This document shows, in pieces, positions 26,345 to 37,219 of a stretch of DNA of 64,000 nt. Position 1 is the first letter of the stretch, and every line of letters begins with the position of its first letter. The stretch is from Phascolarctos cinereus. Its lineage: Eukaryota; Chordata; Mammalia; Diprotodontia; Phascolarctidae. The DNA is taken from NCBI RefSeq assembly GCF_002099425.1, contig NW_018344015.1, positions 7,416,001 to 7,480,000 on the forward strand, read 5' to 3'. Under the pieces are notes generated by a model, which had not been told where the DNA came from, searched no databases, and saw nothing but the letters and a program-made list of their open reading frames with translations. Made by a program: the position numbers and the translations under genes.

Positions 26345-26526
26345 TTACTGTCTACTTTAAATGACTGTGGCTTTAATAATGGATATTTGAAGGCTAACTT
26401 AATTGCATTTTGTTCTGATGGTGCTATTACAATGCTGATAAGAAAGTCTGGAGAAGCTATGAAATTTTTAGGAAAATTTCCTAAAATGCTCATTTGGCAC
26501 TGTTTAAATCATCGTATGTAAATTTT

Positions 26527-26765
26527 TTTAGCCATTTTCAATCATGTCCTACTCTGTCACCCTATTTGGGGTTTTCTTGGCAGAGTGGTTTGCCATTTCC
26601 TTCTCCGGCTCATTTTACAGATGAGGAAATAAGCAAACAGGGTTAACTGATTTTTAGGGTCACAAAGCTAGTAAGTGCCTAAGGGAGATTTGGACTCAAG
26701 AAGATGAGTTCCTGACCCCTGGTCCAGTATTCTATTCACAGTATTCTATGCCACCTAGCTGCCCT
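26527..26765 (-). mobile_element. tRNA-derived SINE, type B, with RTE-like 3' tail
   Basis: On the plus strand it reads TCCTACTCTGTCACCCTATT, TTGCCATTTCCTTCTCCGGC, CACAAAGCTAGTAAGTG and GCCACCTAGCTGCCC. The reverse is a SINE whose 3' end carries the BovB/RTE-like GTGACAGAGTAGGACATGA tail. It splits the WHCLNHR...LDNSMSE part of the hAT relic; a short T/A-rich duplication is likely. Confidence 0.85.
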
Positions 26766-27830
26766 AAAATATAATTATCACTTGACAATTCAATGTCTGA
26801 AATAAAACAAGTTAATCATTTAAAAATGTTTCTGGATAAAGTTCATTTTACTTATCACCAATACAGTAAAAATTAAACCAAACTATGGCTAAGAAACTTG
26901 AAATTGAAACTATTAAAATTGGCCAAATAGTAGGACTGAGATGGGAAACATATAATTTATGAGGTGCTACAGTGGTATGGTGCTAATCTACTTTATTTAT
27001 GCATTCTTCATTCTTATTCTGGTTTGGCAAAGAGATTAGCTAATGTTAATTTTTTGCAAGATCCTAATTGACATTCTTGAAGAATTTTCATTATTTTCAA
27101 CTGCACTGCAGTCAAGATCAACTACCATTCAGAAAATACAGAAATTAAATGTACCCTCAGAGATTTTGAAATTTTAAAGACTGGTACTGGAAAGCATCAA
27201 TCTCAAGGTGAAGCTTTATTTAAGTCTGATAGCTTTAAAGACATTCCACTTAATAAAAATAATAAATAATGGTTTTCCTAGGATTATGTTACTGAAAATA
27301 TAATTCAATACATGAACTTATATCTTTTATCAGATAGAAACAACAATAAAAACATTTTAAATTATTTAGATTTATTAAAATCATCTATTTGGTCTTACGA
27401 AGAATTAATTTCACCATATGTAACTTATAAAAATACATAATTTAAGTGAAATTTTAAATTATTATAGTGACTTCAACTATTTTTTGGATTTTGTATATAA
27501 TAGAGTCAAACAATGTTCTAATCCTTGCAACCACACAAAAACCTAAAAAAAAGTTAGAACTATTGCAACTGGTAGTATTGTAACTGAAAGAGGTTTCAGT
27601 TTAATGAATATAATTTGTATAAGGGTGAGAAATAATTCAACAGTACATTACATTAATCTACAGTAATCTACAGCAGATTACAGGTTTAATGGCAATAAAT
27701 ATATTTGGAGGAGATTTAGCATATTTAGATGCAAATCTATTTCTCAAATTATAGCTGAATTACAACCATAGGTTGGCTACAGATACACCAATTTGGCAAA
27801 TTGATGGAATTTATGATAAAAGGTATCGTA

Positions 27831-28689
27831 GATTTATTACTATTTGTAAAATGTGTGTAATGCATCCTTTATATTAGTAAAATATATAATAAATTTGCGT
27901 TAATACACAATAAATACATACTTTTTTCCCCTAGAGAGGCAGTTGTTAAACATTTACTAGCATACCTATGTGTGTAAACCTATGTAATCCTACGTAAACC
28001 CCTAGAGGGGGGACTCCTAGGAGCTCTTTCTATCATTTACACATTGTGGTTCAGCCTCAGGCTATGGAAGAGGGAAAGAAAAAGGGAGAGTAGGGTTACT
28101 AGACCTTGCCATGAAAATGGGGCATGGATACAGATCATCACTGAAACAAGTGAGATGAATCCGCCTCTCAGCTTCAACAGCAAGAGCTTCCAACAACAGG
28201 CTCCTCCAGGATGTGTCTGAGCTGTTACAGAAACTGCTGCTATTGCTGTTTGAGTGACCAGTGTAGCTTTTGTTGTGTTATTATTACCAAGTGTGATTAT
28301 AAATTGCATTTTATAAAAGACAGATTTGTAGAAAACGTATGAGTAGTACAATTATTATTTAGGTTGATTTTTTTCCGTAGTAGAGTAGGAAGAACTGAAA
28401 GAATGTCCAGCATGATTTGAGGGCTGAGGGTACAACAGTGGTGAATGAGTATAATTCTGTCCTTGTCTCATAAAGTAACAGATTCTCCACTCCTGAGTAG
28501 CCCAAGTTTGTTGATATCAAGGATGAACATGACTGATAGGAGATGGTGGTGAGACCTGTGGCTACCCTGTACCTGTTAATGGTACCATTGTTCTCCTAGT
28601 TACAGCGTACCTGAACCTAAAAGTTACTTTTAGTTTCTATTGTTTGTTTCCCCTCACAATATCTTTTCCTTTCCAATACTGCTTTCAGC
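27831..28689. other. Unassigned sequence
   Basis: No gene recognised. TTTTTTCCCCTAGAGAGGCAG at about 27920 resembles a block at about 29125, suggesting two copies of an unknown element end. Confidence 0.4.
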
Positions 28690-28847
28690 AACCTCGTTTA
28701 AACCCATATTGCCTTGTTCCTGAACTAGGGTAACAGCCTCCTAAATGGATCCCTGTCTCTAATCTCAGCCCTCCCCAATCCATCCTGCATACCACCACCA
28801 TATAAACTGAACTAAAGCACCATTTTGTTCATGCTTTTTTTCCTGTC
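28690..28847 (+). mobile_element. L2, left part of a split copy
   Basis: AACAGCCTCCTAAATGGATC, CCTCCCCAATCCATCCTGCA and ACTAAAGCACCATTTTGTTC are L2 ORF2 phrases. The consensus continues at 29976. Confidence 0.75.
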
Positions 28848-29975
28848 TACCATTTCATAGAGTCTATAGTTGTTATGGGAGATAATCAGAGTAGTAGAAG
28901 TTGAAAGGAATTCCATGGAAGATAGAAGGCAAAAGCTCACGAGAACCGACTGTTAAATTTTCAATGTGAGCATTTATACCTCAGAAATTGATAAATGCTA
29001 CTAATCAGGGCTTCATTTATTATTTTTTATTGATTTATTGTTGGTTGTTGATTATACTTAAGAAAGTGATGGAGAAAATGTTAATGATGCAGATTAAAAC
29101 TTAAAAGTGTATCATATGTACATTTTTCCCTTAGAGAGTTGGTTGTTAAACATCTTCTAAAACATCCCAGATACAGGGCCCACCTGCTTTACGGCTAGGC
29201 TTAAAATTTCACATGTGCCTATTAAATGGTGTTTGTCTAGCTCAACATTCCATTGTTTACCTGATACTAAAGCCTTGATTCCTGAACCACACATCTCATT
29301 TCTCACTAGAATCTGAGGATTTAGTTGTACTCTTGACTTTGACCTAGCTCCTTCTTCAAGCAACCCTGTTGATAGGCCACATTCAGCACCAAGATAGTCC
29401 ACACTAGCTATTAACCTTATTTTACATTCAAATATTTTTTTAAAAGACCTGGCCTTTTTGTGCTCTTATTAGAGATATAGCTAGCAATTTTGCTAGATTA
29501 AAGAGCACAAAAAATGTCCTCAATTCAGCTGGGAGTGGGGGTAGATGGCAGCACAAAGACCCTGGGACACTGCAAAGATGCCACAGGGGTGGGATGAATT
29601 AGCAGAGTATGAGAGGCTAACCTGGGGTGTGGTAACACGGCTGCCATCTGGTAGCTTCTTACTTTAATTATTCTTGTCAATTAGTTACTCAGCTAAGATG
29701 TTTCTAGACTGGTAAAAGGCTGAAAGTACTCCTAAATATCAGCACCCTTATATAAATGCCCTGTTGCCCCACTCTGACTGTGCCCCATCCCTGGCTCTTC
29801 ACTGTGGCTTGCTCATTGTATGATTCTGCCAGGACATTCACTCCAGGGTCTACACTGGAACTCATTAGCTGTAATTCCTTCAAAGTAGGGCAGCTTCCAT
29901 CAATACCATGAAGTTTGTACAGCAGCAATCCTAGCTGGGTCCTATACTTCAGTAGAGTTAGGGAGAACTGTATAT
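28848..29975. other. Unassigned 1.1-kb insert splitting an L2
   Basis: The flanking L2 halves join cleanly if this is removed. The insert contains a nested inverted repeat: arms TTTTTGTGCTCTT (29455-29467) and AAGAGCACAAAAA (29501-29513), with an inner palindrome CTAGCAATTTTGCTAG (29481-29496). I cannot name the element and found no clear ends. Confidence 0.5.
29455..29513. repeat. Nested inverted repeat (59 bp)
   Basis: Perfect 13-bp outer arms and a perfect 16-bp inner palindrome within the loop. It could be a fold-back remnant or a DNA-transposon fragment. Confidence 0.85.
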
Positions 29976-30190
29976 TCTGCCTGCTCAAAAACTATTAAAG
30001 GCTCCTGAACATCTATAAAATAAAGTACAAACTCCTTATATCCCAGCATTGGTGGCCCTCTACTTTACAGTCCCAAATCATATTTCCAGTTCTATCAGTA
30101 GTCCCCTACACAATCCCTACCTATACAATCAAGATGTCTTACATGGCATTCCCTCAAATGTCTTGTGCTTGCCCACCTATATGCCTCTGC
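29976..30190 (+). mobile_element. L2, right part of the split copy
   Basis: CCTGCTCAAAAACTATTAAA, GGCTCCTGAACATC and AAGTACAAACTCCTTATATC continue the L2 ORF2 reading from 28847. Confidence 0.8.
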
Positions 30191-30224
30191 TCCCAATATT
30201 CACCCCCACCCAATGATGGCTTGA

Positions 30225-30412
30225 TGCCAACTTGACAGGCAGTCTTTAGTGGAGTGCCCAAGGCATTTGTGCTTGACCTTCCTTGTGCTAGTTAACATTT
30301 TTATCAATGTCTTGTAAAAAGCATAGAGGACATGCCTATTCGATTTTCAGATAATACAATGTCAGGTGGGATAACTTGAATACTGGATGACAATAATGAT
30401 TCAACTGAAGTA
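30225..30412 (+). mobile_element. CR1/L3-like fragment
   Basis: GTCTTTAGTGGAGTGCCCAA, TTAACATTTTTATCAATGTC, TTTTCAGATAATACAATGTC and ATACTGGATGAC match the CR1 RT block (LFINDL...FADDTKL region). Confidence 0.7.
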
Positions 30413-30490
30413 AAAAAAAAGGCAGGGGTAGTGATCATGACCTCAGACAAAGCAAAAGCAAAAACAGATCTAATTACAAGAGAAAATCAG

Positions 30491-30714
30491 GGACAGGGCA
30501 ACTAAGTGGCACAGTGGATAGAGCATCTTGCCTGAAGTCAGGAAGATTCATCTTCATAATTTCAAATCTGGACTTAGACATTTATCAGCTGTGTGACCCT
30601 GGGCAAGTCACTTAACCCTGTTTGTCACAGTTCCTCAGCTGTAAAATGAGCTGGAAAAAAAAACCCAACCATACACCTTAAATGGAGTCACAAAGAGTCA
30701 GACACAATTAAACA
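30491..30714 (+). mobile_element. tRNA-derived SINE, type B (RTE-tailed)
   Basis: GGGCAACTAAGTGGCACAGT start, GTGTGACCCTGGGCAAGTCA, CTGTAAAATGAGCTGG, and the RTE-like end GAGTCACAAAGAGTCAGACA. Flanks AGAAAATCAG (30481-30490) and AGAAAAGTCAG (30715-30725) are a slightly diverged duplication. Confidence 0.9.
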
Positions 30715-31314
30715 AGAAAAGTCAGAGAAACTACATTTTGCTAAAAGGTACCATAGACAATGAAATAACATAAAAATTTTTTACAGGTTTCTCTTATAAA
30801 GGCTTCATTTCTCAAACATAGAGGGAACTGAGTTAAATTTATAAAAATAAGATCCATTCCCTAATCGATAAATGGTCAAAGTATATGAAGAGGCAATTTT
30901 CAAAAGAAGAAATTAAAGCTATCTACAATCTTATGAAAAAATGCTCTAAATCAGTATTGATTACAGAAAGGCATATTAAAACAACTCTTAAGAACCACCT
31001 CACACCTGTCAGAAATGACAAGTGCTAGAGGGAATGAGGAAAAATAGGTACGTTAATGAACTATTGGTAGAGCAGTGAACTGCTCCATTCTGGAGAACAA
31101 TCTGGAACTATGCCCAAAGGGCTATAAAACTGTGCACACCCCTTTGATCTAACAATACCACTACTAGGTCTGTACCCTAAAGAGATCAAAGGAAAAGGAA
31201 AAGGATCTATATGTACAAAAATATTTATAGCAGCTCTTTTTTGTGGTAGCAAAGAATTGGAAAATTGAGGGTATACTCATTAACGGGGGAACAACTGAAC
31301 AAGTTGTGGCATAT

Positions 31315-32359
31315 TTGAAGAGGACCAATGACATCACAATATTGAGGTTAAGGTACAGTGTGTTCAACTATGGATGATCAATCCCATACAAGCTCTGAAG
31401 GTTCTACCACAGGTTGGGCACTAATAGTTTCTTTGAACATTTGGGGTGGAGATGTTTCTAGATTTGAACATCTCACATTTCCCTTGTGCTACTATGATTC
31501 TGCTTTCTTCTTTGATGTGGGAACGCCATGCTGAGCACTCCTGTGCCAGTGTCTCCCATGTCTCACAATAGATTCTAAAGCTCTACAGAGAGAACTTAAG
31601 AGTGTTCTTGTATCACTTCTTCTGACCATCTGAGTGCTTGCCTTGCATGAATTCTCCACAAAATAGTCTTTTGGGTAAATGTGCATTTGGCATTCAGGTT
31701 ATGTGGCCAGCCCATCAGAGCTGCACACTCTGCAACAGAGTTTGAATGCTTGGCAATTCAGTTTAAGAAAGGACCTCAGCGTTCAGTACCTTAGTAAATG
31801 AACTTATCCACAGTGTTCAAAATTTCTCTATTTGCTGTAACCAATGGTTCCATGTATGGATGGTATGGTGTTGGCTAATGGAAAACCTCATTTTCTTGAT
31901 GTCAATTGTCAGGCCAAAATTAGCACAGGTGGCAGAGAATCAATCCATAATTCTGTTGCGTCTCAGCCTCAAAGACTGTATTGAGTACAAAATCATCTGT
32001 GAACAAAAAAGTTGTGCAACAGCTCTCCCTTTGCTTTAGTCTTGACTTGTATGGCTTTTTCAAGTTAAACAGTTTAGCATCTCTACACATTTATTGACCT
32101 GACCCAAGGCCTTTGATACTGTCAGTCAAAAGGGCTTGTGGAAGATCATAGCGAAATCTGGTTGCCTGGAGAAGTTCCACAGTATCATACTCCAGTTTCG
32201 TGATGGTATGCTTGCATGAGTTCTGGATAAAGGATGGTGCTCTCATGCTTTCCCAGTCACCAATGGAACAAAGTAGGGCTGTGTGCTTACTCATATGTGT
32301 TTTAGCATAATGTTTTCCTTAAGGTTGTTAGATGCCTTCAACAAGGATGAAAACAGCAC
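31315..32359 (-). mobile_element. RTE (BovB-like) LINE, 5'-truncated with 5' inversion
   Basis: An exact 10-bp duplication TGTGGCATAT flanks it (31305-31314 and 32360-32369). From 31315 to about 32085 the minus strand reads the RT end and C-terminus: DAKLFNLKKPYKSRLKQ, FLFTDDFVLN (the FADD box) and, near the end, HGRHWHRSAQHGVPTSKK, the conserved RTE tail. From about 32093 to 32359 the plus strand reads the immediately upstream RT: AFDTVSQKGLWKIIAKSGCL, LQFRDGML and FPVTNGTK.GCVL. The two pieces are contiguous in the parent element but in opposite orientation, which is the twin-priming pattern. The tail ends GATGTCATTGGTCCTCTTCA. Stops show it is dead. Confidence 0.9.
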
Positions 32360-32810
32360 TGTGGCATATGACTGTGATGGAGTACTCATGTAATAAGAAA
32401 TGATGAGAGAGATGGTTTTAGAAAAACATGGTAAGACCAATATGAACTGATGCAAAGCCAAGTGAGAAGAAGCAGAATATCACTGTGCGTAATAACAGCA
32501 ATGTTGTAATGACGATCAATTGTGAAAGAACTGACTACTCTGCTCCAATGATATAAGACAATTCCAAAGGACACATGATGAAAAAAATGGTATTCACCTT
32601 CAGAGAGAGAACTGATGAACTCTGAGTGCAAACCAAAGTATAATTTCCTTTCTTTCTTTCTTTTTGCTTGTTTTGTGATATGGCTAATATGGAAATATAT
32701 TTAATTGAGATATATATATATATAATTGATAAGATATTGTTTTGCCTTCTCAGTGGAGCAGGGGAGCAGGTGGGGAGGGGAGGGAGAGAACCTGGAACTT
32801 AGAATTTAAA

Positions 32811-33134
32811 AAGAAAAGAAGGCTAAAATATAAACAAATAATAAATTAAGGGAAAAAAGAAAAAGGGTGACTGAAATTATGTGAATAATAAATGAATCAT
32901 TCACAAAAATAAGTAATATATTGCATAAAATAAAGAAAAGCTATAAAACAAGGGGAGTTGGTCAAATGAGATAACAAAATTATAGATCAAAAATCTTACA
33001 TGTATTTATCTTCGTAATAAATAATTATAGCATAGTTATACTTAAACCACCCTCAAAAGAGTAAAAGACATCATGTTCCAGTGAAAGGCTTGCTGTTGGT
33101 GATTGCTTAGCACTGTTATTTAGAGAATCAGGAA
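32811..33134. other. Unassigned AT-rich sequence
   Basis: No gene or repeat recognised. Confidence 0.4.
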
Positions 33135-33800
33135 GTCAACAAACATTCATTAAATGCTTACTATGTTCCAGGTGTTGTGCTAAGCCCTGAGATACAAAGA
33201 AAGGGAAAAGACAGTCTATGCTTTTAAGAAGCTCACATTTTCATGGAGGAAGACAAAATGAAATAATTATGTAAAAACAAGCTATATATATAAGATAAAT
33301 TGGAGGTAATCAACAGAAGGAAGGCACTGGAATTAAGGGGCATTGGGAAAGGCTTCCAGTAGAAGTTGAGGTTTTATTGTTGTCTGTCTTTCATCCTCAC
33401 AAGAGGACCATAACATCATGGATGTGATGCCATGACATGCAAGTGAATTGGACTTAAGTGAGCGAGGGCTGCGCAAAGCCACCAGCCTCACTTTTTCCTC
33501 TGGAGCCATCTGGGTCCAGTGGCCAGATACACATTAGGATGACTGGTGAGGTTTTAGCAGAGACTTGAAGGAAGCTAGAAAAGCCAGGAGGTGGAGATGA
33601 GATGGGAGAGCATACCAGACATAGGTGACAGCCAAGGCCAGAGTTGGGGGGTGAAGTGTCTTGTTTGAGGAACAGCAAGGGAGACAGTGTCACTAGAGAA
33701 AAGAGTACATGGGGGCTGAGGAGATATAAGGTGTAAAAAAGACTTGAAAGATGGGGGCAAAGGGTGGGGGTAGAGAGGAATTATAGTAACAGAACTATGC
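33135..33800 (+). repeat. Unassigned long interspersed repeat, family X (first half)
   Basis: CATTCATTAAATGCTTACTA, GTTCCAGGTGTTGTGCTAAG, AAGGCACTGGAATTAAGGGG, GGCTTCCAGTAGAAGTTGAG and GGAACAGCAAGGGAGACAGT form a phrase order I recall from mammalian, especially marsupial, repeats. I cannot name the family. Other copies or parts: 40555-40800, 45835-47060, 54726-54890 and about 58400-58500. An RTE-tail SINE interrupts this copy. Confidence 0.55.
33377..33546 (-). mobile_element. 170-bp SINE-like element with RTE 3' tail
   Basis: Exact 10-bp duplication TGAGGTTTTA at 33367-33376 and 33547-33556. The sequence (minus strand) runs from CCAGTCATCC to GATGTTATGGTCCTCTTGTG and a tail. The last part matches the 3' end of the RTE at 31315, so it was probably mobilised by that RTE. 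Confidence 0.88.
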
Positions 33801-35884
33801 TTGTAATTTTAGTCTCTAAACCCCAGTCGAGTATCATTCTGTTCCTGGTCATAGACAAAAGCCAAAAATCAAATCCACCTCCCTAACTCACTTGACAAAA
33901 GAGAGTAGATGGATAAGTGAAAATCTATCATTACTACTGAAAAAACAGTGAGATAGGCACACAGACAGACAGATAGACAGGAAGTTACTACTGTCATCTT
34001 GGGACTCGAAGTACAGAACATTTAAGAGACTGATAGAGTGAAATGACTGGTACTCCACTATAGTTATGACTTCAGTAAAAGTGAATAGCAAAATTATACA
34101 GTTTATTTACTGATGAAGCCACAAAGTAACTCCAAAATTTATCTAGCAATCTAGGAGGTAAGCTGAATGGGCTTTTTGATAAAAAGCACCCATTCTCCCA
34201 CTCATTTAAAGGAAATCTTAAAACTCAGAAATTTCAGTTTATTATAAGATCAGGACTTAGAAGCCAGATTGAAGACGTCTACATGCTAAAATGTATTTAT
34301 TTTCATGCTGCTCAAAATTGTCAAGTATTTTCTTAGAAGCAGACTCGTGTTAGGTTACAGTTATTTTCTTTGTGGTAACTGCTAAATATAGATAGGTTCA
34401 TGGCCAAAAATCACATCTTCCCCCTTTATATCTTCTCCAGTTATGCCAATTGTGTATAAAGGAAAAAGAGATGCCCTACTAGGGGAGCTGGTTGCACAGA
34501 CACTGAATTGAACTTAAAGCAATTACACTACTACACTCTGGTTGCCCTTATATATACTAACAGCAGTCAATCCTATGGCATGTAAAGTATTGAAACTGTC
34601 TAGAAAACTGGATATTGGTTGTTAGGGGGGAGCCTGACTTAGGCTAGTATCCTGTTAATTTGAGTTTGATTTGGGGAGGAAGTAAGGCACTTGTATGTAA
34701 TTCAACACTTAACAAAAGGAAGTTTATTTAGCTATTGCACAGAAAGGATATTCAACAAGGATGCTCTAGCACCTGAGTAGAAATGCTCCTATTTATTTCC
34801 ATATGGAAACAAATACAGCCAGCAGGGTAGGCTGTGATGACTCCTGTGTTCTTGGGACATCCCTTAAATTTGAAGGACCCTAACCTCACATAGGTGGGCC
34901 TTTTTATGACCTTATGTGATTAGGAAATGATGTCAATATTGCCAGAAACTGCATCATGTGATGACACAGCTTGAATCCTTGCCCCCTGGGAACAGCTTTC
35001 TTTTCTTTTGGTGAAAAACTAGCCAAGCCCATGCTGCAGGGGAAAGGAGGAATTATGGTCAAAATTGTTCCTACCACAGCAGTGTAATGGGAGGATTGGC
35101 CAATAATTAGAGTACACACAGATATTCTCCGTCTGCTTTAACACAACCATGTGGAAATTTTGGTGAGCCTACTTCCAGGCATGACTGGCTGAGAGGTTGA
35201 TAATGTGTAATGACAGCAAATTAGCTGTAAAGCCAGAAGAAACAATGGCTCAGAAGGTGCAGAGCCAGAACTAAGTATGCATACAAAAGGTTCAAACCAC
35301 TCGTCTCTCAGTCTTTCCCAGACTGCTTGGAATAAGGACTGCTTTGAACTGATGAGAGGGGGATGGGGATCCTGGCTACCATGTATCCATGAGCACATAA
35401 TGTCCCTGTTTATTTCCAGATCTTAGGTGGATTCACAGACCACATCAGAAGTTCATCCCACTGGCAGAGGCAGTAGCAACGATTGCCGGAGAAATAACTG
35501 CTGATGAAATTACGAGGTGCTTACAGATGGCTGCAGAAAGATAGCAGATTGAGGATGGTGATCCTTCAGGCTGCATGACCCTTGAAGAGAAAGGGACCAG
35601 CTTTGAACTTTAGAAAAACATTGTCCCTACAAGCTTAGCAGAATCCCGTACCTAAGGAAATGTCATGAAGACTCCATGAAGGAAGGAAAAAACTTAAAGG
35701 ACCAGGAATCCAGAGGTACCCCTGGCCCAAATGTGCTCTCTATTCCTGTACCTCACTACCACTATACTCTACATTTGAGCCCAGTCTCTCCAGGGACTTT
35801 GTGTAGTAAGGGGAGAGTCCTCCTAGTTTGGGCGTAATGCTTTGTATCAGCTGTCCTTGCCAAGTGTTCAGAAGACATGAAAAA
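33801..35884. other. Unassigned sequence
   Basis: About 2 kb with no recognised gene or repeat. Contains a short CAGA/GATA stretch near 33959-33980. The 34630-35120 part has an LTR-like texture but no ends I can define. Confidence 0.4.
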
Positions 35885-36110
35885 AATGGATAGAGTGGAT
35901 AGAGTGCCAGGCTGAGCATCAGGAAGATTCACCTGGCCTTCAACACTTACTAGCTGTGTTACCCCCAGCAAGTCACTTAGCTCTTTGCTTCAATTTCTTC
36001 ATCTGTAAAATGAGCTGGAGAAGAATATGGCAAACTACTCCAGTATCTTTGTGAAGAAACCCTCAAATGGGGTCACGAAGAGTCAGACAAGACTGAAATA
36101 ACTGAACAAC
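35885..36110 (+). mobile_element. tRNA-derived SINE, type B (RTE-tailed)
   Basis: GGATAGAGTGCCAGGCTGAG, CAGCAAGTCACTTAGCTC, CTGTAAAATGAGCTGGAGAA, GGGGTCACGAAGAGTCAGAC and a CAACAACAAATAATAA tail. The first bases are diverged or partly duplicated (ATGGATAGAGTGGATAGAG). Confidence 0.88.
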
Positions 36111-36119
36111 AACAAATAA

Positions 36120-36880
36120 TAAGATAAATGCAAACCAACAACACTGAGGCTTTACCTCACATCCAGAAAACTGAAAAAGATAGAAATGATCAAAGTTGGT
36201 TAGTTGTGAGGAGACAGACTAATAGATTATTAGTGGAGTTGTGAATTGATCCAGTCATTCTGGAAAGCAATTTGGAATTATGCTACAAAAGTGATGAAAA
36301 TGTTCACACCCTCTGATAGAAGATTATCTTTCTAGTCATATATTCCAAAGAGTTTATGGATAGAAAGAGAAGTACCATACATCAAAATGTTCAGAGCAAC
36401 ACTTTTTGTGGTAGCCACTAACTGGAAACAAAGCAGATACCCACAGCTGGAGAATGGATAAGCAAATCATGTGGTGAAATATTATTGTACCATAGAAATG
36501 AGGAACGGGATGAATTCAAACCAAGGGAACTAATGAAGAGCAAAATGAGCTGAAGCAGAAAAACAATATATACAACTATAGCAATAAAACTGGAAAAGAC
36601 CAGACATGCAGAAATGACACTGAATGCCATGTAATTATGATGAAAAAGCCCAACCCATGTCTTAGGTTGAGTCTTGACTCAATCTTGACTCAAGAGAAGA
36701 AATGAGAAAATGTACTTTCTTTCTTTTTTTGCAAAGGTGAGGATGACACGTTATATATGTTGTTAGATTCCATAACTTGTTAGTTTTGCCAAACTTTTTT
36801 TGTCTTTTTTTATTTATTCTATATTCAAAGGGATAGCTCACTAGGTGGGGAAGAAGAGATATTCAAAAATGAAGGTAATG
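36120..36880 (+). mobile_element. L1 3' end (older copy)
   Basis: GGAGTTGTGAATTGATCCAG, CATTCTGGAAAGCAATTTGG, TTTTTGTGGTAGCCACTAAC and CAGCTGGAGAATGGATAAGC are L1 ORF2 C-terminal phrases. A UTR follows. Confidence 0.75.
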
Positions 36881-37032
36881 TAAAAACAAAAGATATCAAC
36901 AAAAAGGGTTTAAACACTTTAGAAGAAAGAAGTATAAAATGGATAAGTGTAAAGTTTTATACTTAGGTTCAAAAGTCAGCTTCACAAGTATAGAAATGTT
37001 TGGTTAGTTTGGGTTCTAAAAAAGATCTAGGG

Positions 37033-37219
37033 CAGAGGTTCTTAATCTGGGATCCATGAAGTTTTAAAAATGTATATTTTAATAACTATATTTGAATATA
37101 ATGGGCTTCCTTTGTAATCTTTTGTATTTTACTTTATGCATTTAAAAATATTATTCTGATAGGTTTTACCAGACTGCCAAAGAGTTTCATCACACACACA
37201 AAAAAGTTAACAAGCTCTG
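37033..37219. mobile_element. Non-autonomous hAT element (187 bp)
   Basis: Ends CAGAGGTTCTTAA and TTAACAAGCTCTG are inverted repeats. Interior GGGATCCATGAAG and TTACCAGACTGCCAAAG match a common mammalian MITE. Flanking ATCTAGGG / ATATGGGT (5 of 8) are a decayed target duplication; removing the element restores the CR1 reading. Confidence 0.8.

Larger units (their letters stand above)
26087..27830 (+). mobile_element. hAT transposase relic resembling KIAA1586
   Basis: Plus-strand fragments follow the order of KIAA1586-like hAT transposases: VLKELEAITAECI at about 26100, [21 protein letters not shown] at about 26360, [19 protein letters not shown] near 26460, [20 protein letters not shown] near 26780, [17 protein letters not shown] near 27020, [12 protein letters not shown] near 27220 and LMAINIFGGDLAYLDANLFLK near 27690. 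The CSDG and WHCLNHR motifs belong to the DDE/dimerisation core. Two SINEs interrupt it (26167-26344 and 26527-26765) and several stops and frame shifts are present. I see no clear terminal inverted repeats, so whether this was a transposon copy or a retrocopy of a host KIAA1586-type gene is open. It is not functional. Confidence 0.82.
30418..32810 (+). mobile_element. L1 with ~3-kb internal deletion, carrying a SINE and an RTE
   Basis: The endonuclease start (GTGATCATGACCTCAGACAA) continues at 30719-30780 after the SINE. It is then joined directly to the ORF2 C-terminal region (GCTTCATTTCTCAAACATAG at about 30800), skipping the RT. C-terminal motifs such as CCCTTTGATCTAACAATACC are present. 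The reading is interrupted at 31314 by an RTE copy and resumes at 32370 (ACTGTGATGGAGTACTCATG). The 3' UTR reaches an A-rich end near 32810. Confidence 0.82.
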
